A DNA stretch of 35,805 nt from Planctomycetota bacterium. Lineage in GTDB: Bacteria > Planctomycetota > UBA1135 > GCA-002686595. The position numbers and the translations under genes are program-made. The notes under the pieces are model-generated. The model saw nothing but the letters and a program-made list of their open reading frames with translations, had not been told where the DNA came from and ran no database searches. Location: contig JADLBP010000289.1 in assembly GCA_020847695.1 (NCBI GenBank), positions 1 through 35,805 of the forward strand, written 5' to 3'. Of the stretch, positions 1 to 13,559 are shown one piece after another (the stretch's first letter is position 1; every line of letters starts with the position of its first letter).

Positions 1-269
1 ACGGCGCGCAGAACACGCCGTTCCAAGGCGGAGCGCTGTGCGTCACTCTGCCGATCCAACGGACTCCGCTGGCGAGCTCGGGCGGCAATCCGCCGCCGAA
101 CGACTGCTCCGGCACGCTCGGCCTCGATTTCAACTCGTGGATCGCGACCGGCCAGGATCCGTCGCTGGTCGCCGGCGCGAGCGTGTTCGGCCAAACGTGG
201 TCGCGCGACCCGGCGAGCCCGAGCACGACCAGCCTGTCGAACGCGATCCGCTTCGCGATTTGCCCGTAG
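1..269 (+). CDS. C-terminal part of a large secreted protein (5' end outside window)
   Basis: An open frame enters from the left edge (codons in phase with base 3) and ends at TAG 267-269, giving about 88 C-terminal residues. The tail contains NTPFQGG, LCV, RTPLASSGG, DCSGTLGLDFN, WIATGQDP, ASVFGQTWSRDP and ends in IRFAICP. From memory, this combination of a small disulfide-prone domain, a 'W/YSRDPASP' segment and a final xFxICP is typical of the C-termini of large exported proteins in planctomycetes. The two Cys plus the terminal Cys fit an extracytoplasmic fold. The function of the whole protein cannot be told from this fragment. No convincing terminator follows, only a very short GC hairpin near 280-295. 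Confidence 0.6.
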   Translation, partial: GAQNTPFQGGALCVTLPIQRTPLASSGGNPPPNDCSGTLGLDFNSWIATGQDPSLVAGASVFGQTWSRDPASPSTTSLSNAIRFAICP

Positions 270-856
270 TCTGGACCGACCGTTCGGACGGCGCGAATCG
301 AGTCATACGAAGTTCCGAACGTCGGGGAGCAGCGTGGGCCGCGACCCACACCGCTATCTGACGTTCAGATTGGTGCCCGTTCTCTCGTTCCTCCGCAGTG
401 ATTCGAGCGGTTGCGGGCAGCGACGCGTCGATCGCGACCGATGGAGGACGGAACGCGAGCCAGGTGTTCGGTCGAACACGTCCGTGCGGTTCGTCGGCCG
501 CGAGCCAACGGCGGGGGCGGACGGGCTCGTGTGGAAGCAGGGCCTGCACGTCACCGTCTGCGAGTGACGCCTCCCCGCAGCCGCACGCGCGAGCTTCGCC
601 GGTTTCCGATCAGCGCGCGCAGTGTGTCCCGCGTCCGATCTCCTGGGCAGCGACTTGGGGGTCATCACGCGGGCACGATGGCCGCAAGCAGCTCGCGACG
701 GATGGACTCGTTGCCGAACGATCGGGCCAGACGACGAGCGGTCGTGCCGGGCTCGGCCGCCGACTGGGTGACCGTTCGTTCGCCGGTGGGGCGTCCTCGG
801 CGACGCTCTCGGCAACGGAGGCGCGAGTTCGCGCGCGAAGTCGGGCTCGCGGACAC
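270..856. other. Non-coding stretch between the secreted-protein tail and korA
   Basis: About 590 bases hold no frame that looks like a protein: the open frames on both strands are arginine/proline-rich GC shadows without a ribosome site or recognisable motif. GAC/GAT triplets are frequent around 630-780, somewhat like the repeat region at 4016-4239, but with no regular period. No tRNA, repeat array or strong hairpin was seen. Confidence 0.4.
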
Positions 857-975
857 TAGAATGCCGCGCCGCATTCCGGAGCTCGGCGTCTTGCGCCCGG
901 CTCCGGTTGCGGTCGAAGCGCCCCGGCGTCCTCCTCCGCGCCGGGCTGCCATCCGCCCTGGAGGACCCAAGAGTC
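857..975 (+). promoter_or_regulatory. Possible korA promoter -10 and structured leader with SD/anti-SD pairing
   Basis: A TAGAAT hexamer at 857-862 could be a -10 element, though no clear -35 sits 16-18 bases upstream. In the leader, CCCGGCG (922-928) can pair with CGCCGGG (939-945), leaving a pyrimidine-rich loop at 929-938. That arm and loop include GTCCTCC (928-934), an exact complement of GGAGGAC (960-966), which contains the korA Shine-Dalgarno. The two pairings compete for base 928 and the loop, so the leader could in principle switch between open and sequestered ribosome sites. Regulation is inference only. Confidence 0.25.
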
Positions 976-2841
976 ATGACACAGACGCGAAACGTCGGGG
1001 CCGAGCTCCCGTCGCAGCAATTCGAGAACGTCGTCATCCGCTTCGCCGGCGACTCCGGCGACGGCATGCAGATCACCGGCAGCCAGTTCACGCACACCGC
1101 GGCGCTGCTCGGCAACGATCTCGCGACCTTCCCCGACTTCCCCGCCGAGATCCGCGCGCCCGCGGGCACGCAGCCCGGCGTGTCGGGCTTCCAGGTGCGC
1201 TTCAGCTCGAGCGACATCCACACGCCGGGCGACCGGCCCGACGTGCTCGTCGCGATGAACCCCGCCGCGCTGATCGTCAACATCAAGGACCTCGCGCCGG
1301 GCGGCATCGTGATCGTCAACACCGGTCAGTTCGCCGAGCGCGACGTCGCGAAGGCGGGCTTGAAGTCGAACCCGATGACCGACGGGACGCTCTCCGGCTA
1401 CCGCAAGATCGAGATCGACATCAACGATCGCGTGAAGCGCGCGCTCGAAGGCTCGCCGCTGTCGCCGAAGGACGTCCAGCGCTGCAAGAACTTCTACACG
1501 CTCGGGCTGATGTACTGGCTCTACAGCCGGCCGCTCGAACCGACGATCGCGTGGTTGAAGGACAAGTTCGGCAAGAAGCCCGAGCTCGCCGACGCCAACA
1601 TCAAGGCGCTGACCGCCGGTTTCAACGCGGGCGACATCCAGGAGCTCTTCCAAGCCCGCTACGAAGTCGCGCCGTGCACCACGATGGTGCCGGGCACGTA
1701 CCGCAACATCACCGGCAACGAAGCGGTGGCGATCGGATTGGTCGCGGGCGCGGAGCTCGCGAACCTGAAGGTCTTCATCGGCTCGTACCCGATCACGCCG
1801 GCGACCTCGATCCTCGAGCAGCTCGCGAGCTACAAGCACTACGGCGTCGTGTCCTTCCAGGCGGAGGACGAGATCGCGGCGATCTGCTCGGCGATCGGGG
1901 GCTCGTACTCGGGCTACCTCGGCGTCACGACGACCTCCGGGCCGGGCATGGCGCTGAAGACCGAAGCGATGGGGCTCGCGGTGTCGCTCGAGCTGCCTCT
2001 GGTGATCGTCGACGTGCAGCGCGGCGGTCCGTCGACCGGCTTGCCGACGAAGACCGAGCAAGCGGACCTCCTCCAAGCGATCTTCGGCCGCAACAGCGAG
2101 GCTCCGATCCCGGTGATCGCCGCCTCGACGCCGTCGGACGCGTTCGACTGCGCGGTCGAAGCGTGCCGGATCGCGGTGCAGTACATGACGCCGGTGATCC
2201 TGCTCTCCGACGGCTACATCGCGAACGGCGCCGAGCCGTGGCGTTTGCCGGACGTCGACAAGCTCCCGCGCTTCCCCGCCAAGTTCACGACGGTCGCGCC
2301 GGAAGGCGGGTTCCTGCCGTACGCCCGCGACGAGAAGCGCGCGCGTCCGTGGGTCAAGCCGGGCACGCCGGGGCTCGAGCACCGCATCGGCGGCCTCGAG
2401 AAGGCGCACCTGACCGGCCACATCAGCTACGACCCCGAGAACCACGACTTCATGGTGCGCATGCGCGCCGCGAAGGTCGCCGGCGTCCGCGATTCGATCC
2501 CGACGCCTGCGGTGGTCGGCGACAAGCAGGGTGACTTGCTCGTCGTCGGCTGGGGCTCGACCTACGGCTCGATCGCGAGTGCGGTCGAGATCGCGCGCGG
2601 CAAGGGCCAGCGCGTGTCGCGCATGCACCTGCGCCACGTTTGGCCGCTGCCGGCCGGGCTCGACGAGATCTTCGCGAGCTACAAGGCGATCCTGATCCCC
2701 GAGATGAACCTCGGTCAGCTCGCGCGCGTGCTGCGCAGCGAGTACCAGCGCCACGAATTCATCTCGTATTCGAAGGTCCAAGGACTGCCGTTCAAGACGT
2801 TCGAGCTCAACGACAAGATCGACGCGATCCTCGCCCGCTGA
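976..2841 (+). CDS. korA: 2-oxoacid:ferredoxin oxidoreductase, fused gamma-alpha subunit (KorA type)
   Basis: A 621-residue cytoplasmic subunit that, with KorB, carries out CoA-dependent oxidative decarboxylation of a 2-oxoacid, most likely 2-oxoglutarate, passing electrons to ferredoxin. The first ~200 residues are the gamma-type domain (GDSGDGMQITG near residue 30, then FPAEIRAP and MNPAAL). The alpha domain follows with the diagnostic YPITPATSILE, SGPGMALKTEAMGL and QRGGPSTGLPTKTEQ segments. The gamma-alpha fusion and length match the KorA/OorA family. The start is ATG 976 because GGAGG at 960-964 precedes it; an upstream in-frame GTG-type start at 907 has no ribosome site. korB follows after 33 bases. 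Substrate choice (2-oxoglutarate versus pyruvate or another oxoacid) is inferred from overall resemblance. Confidence 0.93.
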   Translation: MTQTRNVGAELPSQQFENVVIRFAGDSGDGMQITGSQFTHTAALLGNDLATFPDFPAEIRAPAGTQPGVSGFQVRFSSSDIHTPGDRPDVLVAMNPAALIVNIKDLAPGGIVIVNTGQFAERDVAKAGLKSNPMTDGTLSGYRKIEIDINDRVKRALEGSPLSPKDVQRCKNFYTLGLMYWLYSRPLEPTIAWLKDKFGKKPELADANIKALTAGFNAGDIQELFQARYEVAPCTTMVPGTYRNITGNEAVAIGLVAGAELANLKVFIGSYPITPATSILEQLASYKHYGVVSFQAEDEIAAICSAIGGSYSGYLGVTTTSGPGMALKTEAMGLAVSLELPLVIVDVQRGGPSTGLPTKTEQADLLQAIFGRNSEAPIPVIAASTPSDAFDCAVEACRIAVQYMTPVILLSDGYIANGAEPWRLPDVDKLPRFPAKFTTVAPEGGFLPYARDEKRARPWVKPGTPGLEHRIGGLEKAHLTGHISYDPENHDFMVRMRAAKVAGVRDSIPTPAVVGDKQGDLLVVGWGSTYGSIASAVEIARGKGQRVSRMHLRHVWPLPAGLDEIFASYKAILIPEMNLGQLARVLRSEYQRHEFISYSKVQGLPFKTFELNDKIDAILAR

Positions 2842-2874
2842 AACCCGTCCAGGCAAATCACCCAAGGCACTCCA

Positions 2875-3873
<999 letters not shown>

Positions 3874-3897
3874 CGCGCCGATCCCGTCCGACCCGCT

Positions 3898-3938
3898 GAC
3901 GGCGGCTCGCGCCCTTCCGCGCGGGCCGCTGTCGTTTC
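3898..3938 (+). terminator. Intrinsic terminator of korAB
   Basis: Bases 3898-3912 and 3919-3933 form a 15-bp stem with two G-U pairs and a six-base loop (CCTTCC), followed by GTTTCC. The U tract is short, as for most terminators in this window, but the stem is long and GC-rich and sits 24 bases after the korB stop. Confidence 0.7.
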
Positions 3939-4706
3939 CGGAGCGCGAGTCGCGCGGACTGACGCACCTCGCGCCGCTTCGACCGTGAGTGCGCTCTCAC
4001 CGCAACGTGCGTTCGGACGGCCGCGCGTGTTGCGATCGCGGCCAGCGATCCGATCGCGGGTGAGCTGCGACCGCACGTGACCTCCGACCGCACGTGACCT
4101 CCGACGGCGGATTAGCTCCGACGACGAGAGCGCTTCGACCTCAGGCGCGCGCCGACTCCGCGCGAGCGCTGATCGCGCGTGAGCTCGGACTACGACGCGC
4201 GATCTGACTGCGACGCGCGATCGATCTCTCGACGGCAGTGCGCGCGCTGGCGAGGCTCGGTGTGGCGCACGCTCACCACGAATTCGCTTTCGTCGTCGCG
4301 CGGCGAGCACGCAATCGAGGCTACGGCGATGTGCGCATTCGACTCGTGCCCACTGAGTAGCTCGCACGAACCTCCGACGCGGATGCTCGCACCGAAGCGG
4401 GAAAGTGGCGCGCACGTCATTCTGCGCGCATCGCTACCCAGGAGAGGGCAGCCGCGTTTGCGTGCGCCTACGGCATCGGCGGTGCCCGCCTACGCCGTGC
4501 GGCGCATCGCGAGCGCACGGCGCGATGTCGAGACTCGCCGCCGTTCCCATGCGCACTCCCGCGCAGCACGCCACCGAGACCGAACGCCGTCGCCGTCGCC
4601 CGACCTGTGTCGAGCGACGGCCGCTTGCGTCCGTCGGGCCGTCGCGCAGCTCGGAGTCCGCGCAATCCGTCTCTTGGACGCCTTCTTCGAGGACCGAGGC
4701 GCGTCG
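3939..4706. other. Long non-coding region upstream of the respiratory operon
   Basis: About 770 bases lacking a credible gene lie between the korAB terminator and actA. The frames here are Arg/Ser-rich shadows. The left part is a degenerate tandem repeat (separate entry). The remainder has a 7-bp hairpin (4408-4414 with 4423-4429) and direct repeats of GCCTACG around 4467 and 4490. The promoter of the respiratory operon should lie here, but I could not pick a convincing -35/-10 pair or an FNR-like palindrome. Confidence 0.4.
4016..4239. repeat. Degenerate 17-18 bp tandem repeat, about 13 units, each starting GAC/GAT
   Basis: Consecutive units begin at 4016, 4034, 4052, 4069, 4086, 4103, 4120, 4137, 4154, 4171, 4188, 4206 and 4223. 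Every unit starts with GAC or GAT and is 17 or 18 bases long. Units 4069-4085 and 4086-4102 are identical and each contains the palindrome CACGTG. Units 4188-4205 and 4206-4222 are near copies sharing CGACGCGCGATC. Units 4052 and 4171 share GATCGCG and GTGAGCT. The rough consensus is GAYCGCGCGTGAGCTCC. Possible weaker units of 20 bases start at 3941, 3961 and 3981. The unit length is not a multiple of three, so it does not encode a protein repeat. Its role is unknown: a decayed minisatellite or an array of protein-binding sites are both possible. Confidence 0.6.
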
Positions 4707-5338
4707 ATGAACTTCTTCCCGAAGTGGTGCAATGGCCTGCGAACGCTGGCCGGCGCCGGCGCCGCGGCCGCCGGGCTCTACGTCGTCGCGCTGGTCGCGT
4801 ACGGCGCGTCGCCGAAGACGCTCAACGTCGGGTTCGCTCCCGAGCAGCCGGTGCCGTTCAGCCACGCGATGCACGCGGGCGAGCTCGGGCTCGACTGCCG
4901 CTACTGCCACACGACCGTCGAACAAGGCGCGCGCGCGGCGATCCCGCCGACCGAGACCTGCATGAACTGCCACACGCGGATCCGGCCGCAGAGCGAATTG
5001 CTCGCGCCGGTGTTCGCGAGCTGGTCGGACGGCGCGTCGGTGCGTTGGAAGCGCGTCCACGACCTGCCCGACTACGTGTACTTCGACCACAGCGCGCACG
5101 TCACGCGCGGCGTCGCGTGCATCTCGTGCCACGGTCGCGTGGACACGATGGAACGCGTCCGCCAAGAGCAGCCGCTGAGCATGGGCTGGTGCCTCGATTG
5201 CCACCGCAATCCGACGCCCAACCTGCGTCCGCCGGAGTTCGTCACGGCCATGGAGTGGACCCCCGATCGCCCGGCGGCGGAGATCGGCGCCGAGATCGCG
5301 CAAGCGAAGCAAATCCAACCCTCGACCGACTGTTCGAC

Positions 5339-5351
<13 letters not shown>
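4707..5351 (+). CDS. actA: Alternative complex III subunit A, pentaheme cytochrome c
   Basis: A 214-residue membrane-anchored, periplasmic multiheme cytochrome, the electron-transfer subunit of the quinol:cytochrome c oxidoreductase ACIII. One hydrophobic helix lies at about residues 15-33 (uncleaved anchor or signal). Five CXXCH heme sites are at residues 64-68 (CRYCH), 85-89 (CMNCH), 138-142 (CISCH), 162-166 (CLDCH) and 209-213 (CSTCH, two residues from the end). Five hemes is the number known for ActA of Rhodothermus. ATG 4707 is chosen because it places the anchor at the N-terminus; the open frame upstream is Arg-rich and falls in the repeat region. The preceding Shine-Dalgarno is poor. 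The 3' end overlaps actB by 13 bases. Confidence 0.93.
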
Positions 5352-9744
<4,393 letters not shown>

Positions 9745-9752
<8 letters not shown>

Positions 9753-10971
9753 GAGCGTCGCGATCCAGAACGCGAGCGAGCGCCCGCTGCACGGCGTGCT
9801 CGCCGAGTTCGACGACGTCGATTCGATCAGCGCCGCCGCACGCGAAGTGCGCGACGCGGGATACACGCGCTTCGACGTCTACAGCCCGTTCCCGATCCAC
9901 GGCATCGAGCGTCACATGGGTCTGCGCCCGACGAAGCTGCCTTGGATCGTGCTCGTGTGCGGCCTCTCGGGCACGAGCCTCGCGCTGTTCTTCCAGTGGT
10001 GGACCAACGCGGTCGACTACCCGTTCAAGATCAGCGGCAAGCCGCTGTTCGGGATCCCCGCCAACATCCCGGTGACGTTCGAGTTCACCGTGTTGCTCTC
10101 GGCGTTCGCGGCGTTCTTCGGGATGCTGATCCTGAATCGCCTGCCCGAGCACCATCGGCCGGTGTTCGAGAGCTCGCGCTTCCGGCGCGCGACCGACGAC
10201 GGCTTCTTCCTCGCGATCGAGGCCGACGATCCGCAGTTCGACGCGGCGAAGACGCGTGCGTTGCTCCAGAAGCTCTCGCGCCATCCGGTCGAGCTCTGCC
10301 ACGACTCCGGACAGAGCGCGGCGATGCCGGTCTGGATCCGTTCCGCGCTGGTCGCGGTCGGCGCGCTCGCGCTGTTGCCGCTCGCGGCGGTCGTCTGGGC
10401 GCGCGCGTCGGATACGACGCGTCCGCCGATCCACATCGTGCAGGACATGGACTCGCAGCAGCGCTTCCGCGCTCAGGTCGCCAACCAGGTGTTCGCCGAC
10501 GGACGCGCGATGCGTCCCGATCCGGCCGGTACCGTCGCGTGGGGCGAGTTGCGCACCGACGCGACCCTCGCCAGCGGCAAACGCGGCGACGCATTCCTCG
10601 AGACGTTCCCGGTGCCGGTGACCGACGCCGTGATCGCGCGAGGTCGCGAACGCTTCGCCGTCTACTGCACGCCGTGCCACGGTCAGTCGGGCTACGGTGA
10701 CGGGCTCGTCGCGCTGCGCGCCGCCGAGCTCCAAGAGCAGAACTGGGTGCAGCCTTCGTCGCTGCACGATCCCTTGGTGCGTGCGCGTCCGGTCGGCCAG
10801 ATCTTCGACACGATCCGCAACGGCGTGCGCACGATGCCCGCGTACGGCCGTCAGATGTCGGTCGAGGATTCGTGGGCGATCACTGCTTACGTGCGAGCGC
10901 TGCAGCGCTCGCAGAACGCCACGATCGACGACGTACCCGCCGCCGAACGGGCGAAGTTGGGAGTGCAGTGA
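9745..10971 (+). CDS. actDE: Fused ActD-ActE: DUF3341 membrane subunit joined to mono-heme cytochrome c subunit of ACIII
   Basis: A 408-residue protein combining two ACIII subunits usually encoded separately. Residues ~16-190 are ActD (DUF3341): a soluble segment with [13 protein letters not shown], then two helices at about 66-83 and 111-130. A third helix at about 198-218 starts the ActE part, followed by the family segments [30 protein letters not shown] and a heme site CTPCH at 308-312 ([13 protein letters not shown]). The downstream MPAYGRQM offers the Met axial ligand. The DNA has no stop or frame break at the junction. It begins with an 8-base overlap with actC. The fusion would fix a 1:1 ratio and put the ActE heme beside ActD on the periplasmic face. 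I do not know how widespread it is. Confidence 0.9.
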
Positions 10972-10990
10972 AGCACGGAGCACGCGTCCC

Positions 10991-12205
10991 ATGACCCATT
11001 CACTCGCACAACAGACTCCGAAGCTCGGCTCCCGCGCCTCGCGCTGGGGAGCGATCGCCTTGGGGATCGGCGTGGTCGCGCTCGCGGCCGCCGCGTACCT
11101 CGGTTGGTCGAAGGGCGACGGCTTCAAGCGCCTGCAGCACGCCTGGCTGGTCGCCTGCGCGTTCTACCTGAGCATCTCGCTCGGCGGATTGTTCTTCGTG
11201 ATCATCCAGCACCTGACGCGCGCCGGCTGGAGCGTCGTGGTGCGGCGCGTCGCGGAGCTCGTCGCCGCGAACACGCTGGTGATCGCGATCCTGTTCGCGC
11301 CGCTCGTGGTGATGGTGCTGCGCGGAGACGCGTCGCTCTATCCGTGGGCGGACGCGGAGCACGTGCACGCCGAGCCGCTGCTCGCCGCCAAGGCGCCGTG
11401 GCTCGACCCGCGCTTCTTCGCGCTGCGTTGCGTCGTGTACTTCGGCACGTGGTGGCTGATCGGACGCTGGCTGCTCAAGCGCTCGACCGAGCAGGATGCC
11501 GCGACCGGAGTGGAGCCGACGCTCGCGCTCGAGCGCCGCGCCGCGCCGGCGATGGTCGGCTTCGCGCTGACGATCAACTTCGCCGCGTTCGACCTGCTGA
11601 TGTCGATCGTGCCGACCTGGTACAGCACGATGTTCGGCGTCTACATCTTCGCCGGATCCGTGATGTCGTTCTTCGCGTTCAGCGTCGTCGCGCTGCGCTT
11701 CCTCCAGAAGAACGGGCTGCTCGATCGCGAAGTCAACGTCGAGCACTATCACGACCTCGGCAAGTTCCTCTTCGCCTTCGTCTTCTTCTGGAGCTACGTC
11801 GCGTTCAGCCAGTTCATGCTGATCTGGTACGCCGACATCCCCGAGGAGACGTTCTGGTTCAAGGAGCGCATGGAGGGCTCGTGGGCGATCGTGTCGACCG
11901 TCCTGCTCTTCGGGCACTTCGTGTTGCCGTTCGCCGGTCTGCTGTCGCGTCACGCGAAGCGGCGGCTCGGCATCCTGACGTTCTGGGCCGTGTGGCTGCT
12001 CGTGATGCAAGCGGTCGACCTGTTCTGGCTCGTGATGCCGAGCGCGGAGCACGGCGGCGCGCTGGTCGGTGCGATCGACATCGCGTGCCTCGCTGCGGTC
12101 GGCGGAATCTGGGCGTTCGCCCTCACCAAGCTCGCCGGTGAGCGCGCGCTGATCCCCGTGAACGATCCGCGCCTCTCGCAGTCCCTGGCGTTCGAGAACT
12201 TCTGA
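10991..12205 (+). CDS. actF: Alternative complex III subunit F, NrfD-like membrane protein
   Basis: A 404-residue polytopic membrane protein with roughly ten helices, the second, more divergent NrfD-like subunit of ACIII. Recognisable segments are QHAWLVACAFYLSISLGGLF (about residues 50-70), DPRFFALRCVVYFGTWWLIG, SIVPTWYSTMFGVYIFAGS, NVEHYHDLGKFLFAFVFFWSY and FSQFMLIWYADIPEETFWF, all characteristic of ActF. Its role is structural or in proton movement rather than a redox site, judging from the family. ATG 10991 follows the actDE stop by 19 bases with a weak ACGGAG upstream. The next gene begins 2 bases after its stop. It closes the ACIII gene set; no separate actG was found unless the following small protein plays that part. 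Confidence 0.92.
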   Translation: MTHSLAQQTPKLGSRASRWGAIALGIGVVALAAAAYLGWSKGDGFKRLQHAWLVACAFYLSISLGGLFFVIIQHLTRAGWSVVVRRVAELVAANTLVIAILFAPLVVMVLRGDASLYPWADAEHVHAEPLLAAKAPWLDPRFFALRCVVYFGTWWLIGRWLLKRSTEQDAATGVEPTLALERRAAPAMVGFALTINFAAFDLLMSIVPTWYSTMFGVYIFAGSVMSFFAFSVVALRFLQKNGLLDREVNVEHYHDLGKFLFAFVFFWSYVAFSQFMLIWYADIPEETFWFKERMEGSWAIVSTVLLFGHFVLPFAGLLSRHAKRRLGILTFWAVWLLVMQAVDLFWLVMPSAEHGGALVGAIDIACLAAVGGIWAFALTKLAGERALIPVNDPRLSQSLAFENF

Positions 12206-12207
12206 TC

Positions 12208-12519
12208 ATGGAAGCTCGTACTTCGTCCTCCCTGTCCTCGATCCTCGGCGGCACGGCGATCTTCGTCGGCGCGGCTGGGTTGCTCGCGCTGCTGGTGCCC
12301 GCGTTCTACCAGCAGCGGGTCGCCGAGCTGAAGGCCGAGCGCGGTTGGGCCGCGACTCCGCTGGAGACCAACCAGACCAAGTCGGCCCAAGCGTCTCGCT
12401 TGAAGGCGTACGGCTGGATCGATCGCAAGAACGGCGTCGTCGCGCTGCCGATCGAGCGCGCGATGGAGCTCGTGGTCGCCGAATCCGCCGGCATGAACGG
12501 TGGGGAGGTGAAGAAGTGA
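12208..12519 (+). CDS. Small single-helix membrane protein between ACIII and the coxB-like gene
   Basis: A 103-residue protein with one transmembrane helix (about residues 12-32, ending LLVPAFYQQRV) and a short soluble domain containing SRLKAYGWIDRKNGVVALPI and ERAMELVVAE. I recall similar 'YGW-D---G---IPI-RAM-L' segments in small or fused proteins within ACIII/cytochrome oxidase clusters of several phyla, but no established function. The position, 2 bases after actF and overlapping the next gene by 4, argues that it belongs to the complex, either as an assembly factor or an ActG-like accessory subunit. It ends at TGA 12517-12519, and the GGGGAGG near its 3' end (12502-12508) serves the next gene. 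Confidence 0.75.
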   Translation: MEARTSSSLSSILGGTAIFVGAAGLLALLVPAFYQQRVAELKAERGWAATPLETNQTKSAQASRLKAYGWIDRKNGVVALPIERAMELVVAESAGMNGGEVKK

Positions 12520-13559
12520 ACTTCCTCGCGCTGATCCAAGCCGCTGCGGCGGCCGCTCAACCGACGGCGCCCGCGGCGGCGCAAGCGACCGCCGCGCAGG
12601 CTCCGGCGGCCCAAGCCCCGGTCGCGGACGCGGCGGCGCCCGTCGCGCAAGCGGCGAAGGAGCTGCTGCCGCAGGCCTCGACGTTCGCCGCGTCGATCGA
12701 CGACTCGTTCCTGCTGATCCTGTGGTTCGCCGTGTTCCTCGCGATCGTCGTCGCGGGAGCGTTCGCGATCATGGTGCTGCGCCCGAGCGCGGGCACCGCG
12801 GGCTCGACGTCGAGGGCGCTGTATCGCTGGAGCGCGGTCGGCGCGTTCGCGCTGGTCGCCGTCTTCTTCGTGCAAGGCGCTCGCGTGTGGGCCGACATGC
12901 AGGTCGTGCCGCGCGGCGCCGTGCCGGTGCGCGTCGCGCTCGAGGAGAAGGGTTGGAGCTTCACGTACCCGAACGGCTACGTGACCAACGAGCTGCACCT
13001 CCCGATCGATCGCGCGGTCAAGCTGACGTTCCAGGGCGCGAGCGAGCCGTACACCTTCGCGGTGCCGGCGTTCCGCCTGCAGATCGCAGTGCCGGTCGGC
13101 ACGCGACGCGACGCGTGGGTGCAACCGACGCTCGCGGGCGACTGGGAAGTGCGCTCGACCGTACCGTCGCTGCGCAAGGCCGAGGAGCTCGTCGCCCAAG
13201 CGACCGTGCACGCCGAAGGCGGCTACGAGAAGTGGTACCAGGACATCTCCGGTCCGCCGCTCGATCTCCCGCCGGTCGAGCTCGGTCAGCGCTCCTACCA
13301 GATGCGCGGCTGCACGCAGTGTCACACCGTCGACGGCGCCAAGCTCGTCGGGCCGACGTTCAAGGGCTTCCTCGCGCGCGAGCACCGCATGAAGGACGGC
13401 TCGGTCGTCGACCCGAGCGACGACTACATCAAGGAATCGATCCTCGATCCGCAGGCCAAGGTCGTCGAGGGCTTCGAGCCGGTGATGCCGAGCTTCAAGG
13501 GCCGCCTCCACGAACTCGAGGTCGCCGGTCTGGCCGCCTACATCAAGAGCCTCCAGTGA
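12516..13559 (+). CDS. Cytochrome oxidase subunit II-like protein with a C-terminal heme c, CuA ligands missing
   Basis: A 347-residue protein with the layout of caa3 oxidase subunit II. An Ala-rich N-terminus (signal or linker) is followed by two helices (about 64-88 and 103-121), a cupredoxin-like domain (about 130-245) and a cytochrome c domain with CTQCH at 266-270 and a likely Met ligand at 324 (EPVMPSF). The fold is recognisable from EKGWSFTYPNGY and EPYTFAVPAFRLQIAVPVG. The copper site is gone: aligned by eye with bovine COX II, H161 is Y179, C196 is S214, C200 is S218, H204 is A222 and M207 is L225. It therefore cannot bind CuA in the usual way. The start is GTG 12516, with a strong GGAGG eight bases upstream and a 4-base overlap (GTGA) with the previous gene. 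The frame is intact, so it is not an obvious pseudogene. Confidence 0.85.
   Translation: MNFLALIQAAAAAAQPTAPAAAQATAAQAPAAQAPVADAAAPVAQAAKELLPQASTFAASIDDSFLLILWFAVFLAIVVAGAFAIMVLRPSAGTAGSTSRALYRWSAVGAFALVAVFFVQGARVWADMQVVPRGAVPVRVALEEKGWSFTYPNGYVTNELHLPIDRAVKLTFQGASEPYTFAVPAFRLQIAVPVGTRRDAWVQPTLAGDWEVRSTVPSLRKAEELVAQATVHAEGGYEKWYQDISGPPLDLPPVELGQRSYQMRGCTQCHTVDGAKLVGPTFKGFLAREHRMKDGSVVDPSDDYIKESILDPQAKVVEGFEPVMPSFKGRLHELEVAGLAAYIKSLQ

Noticed and set aside
4016-4239. CRISPR array
   Set aside because: The units are contiguous and degenerate with no spacers, and there is no cas gene nearby.
4240-4706. FNR-type or other oxygen-responsive operator upstream of actA
   Set aside because: No TTGAT-N4-ATCAA-like palindrome or other convincing operator was found by eye.
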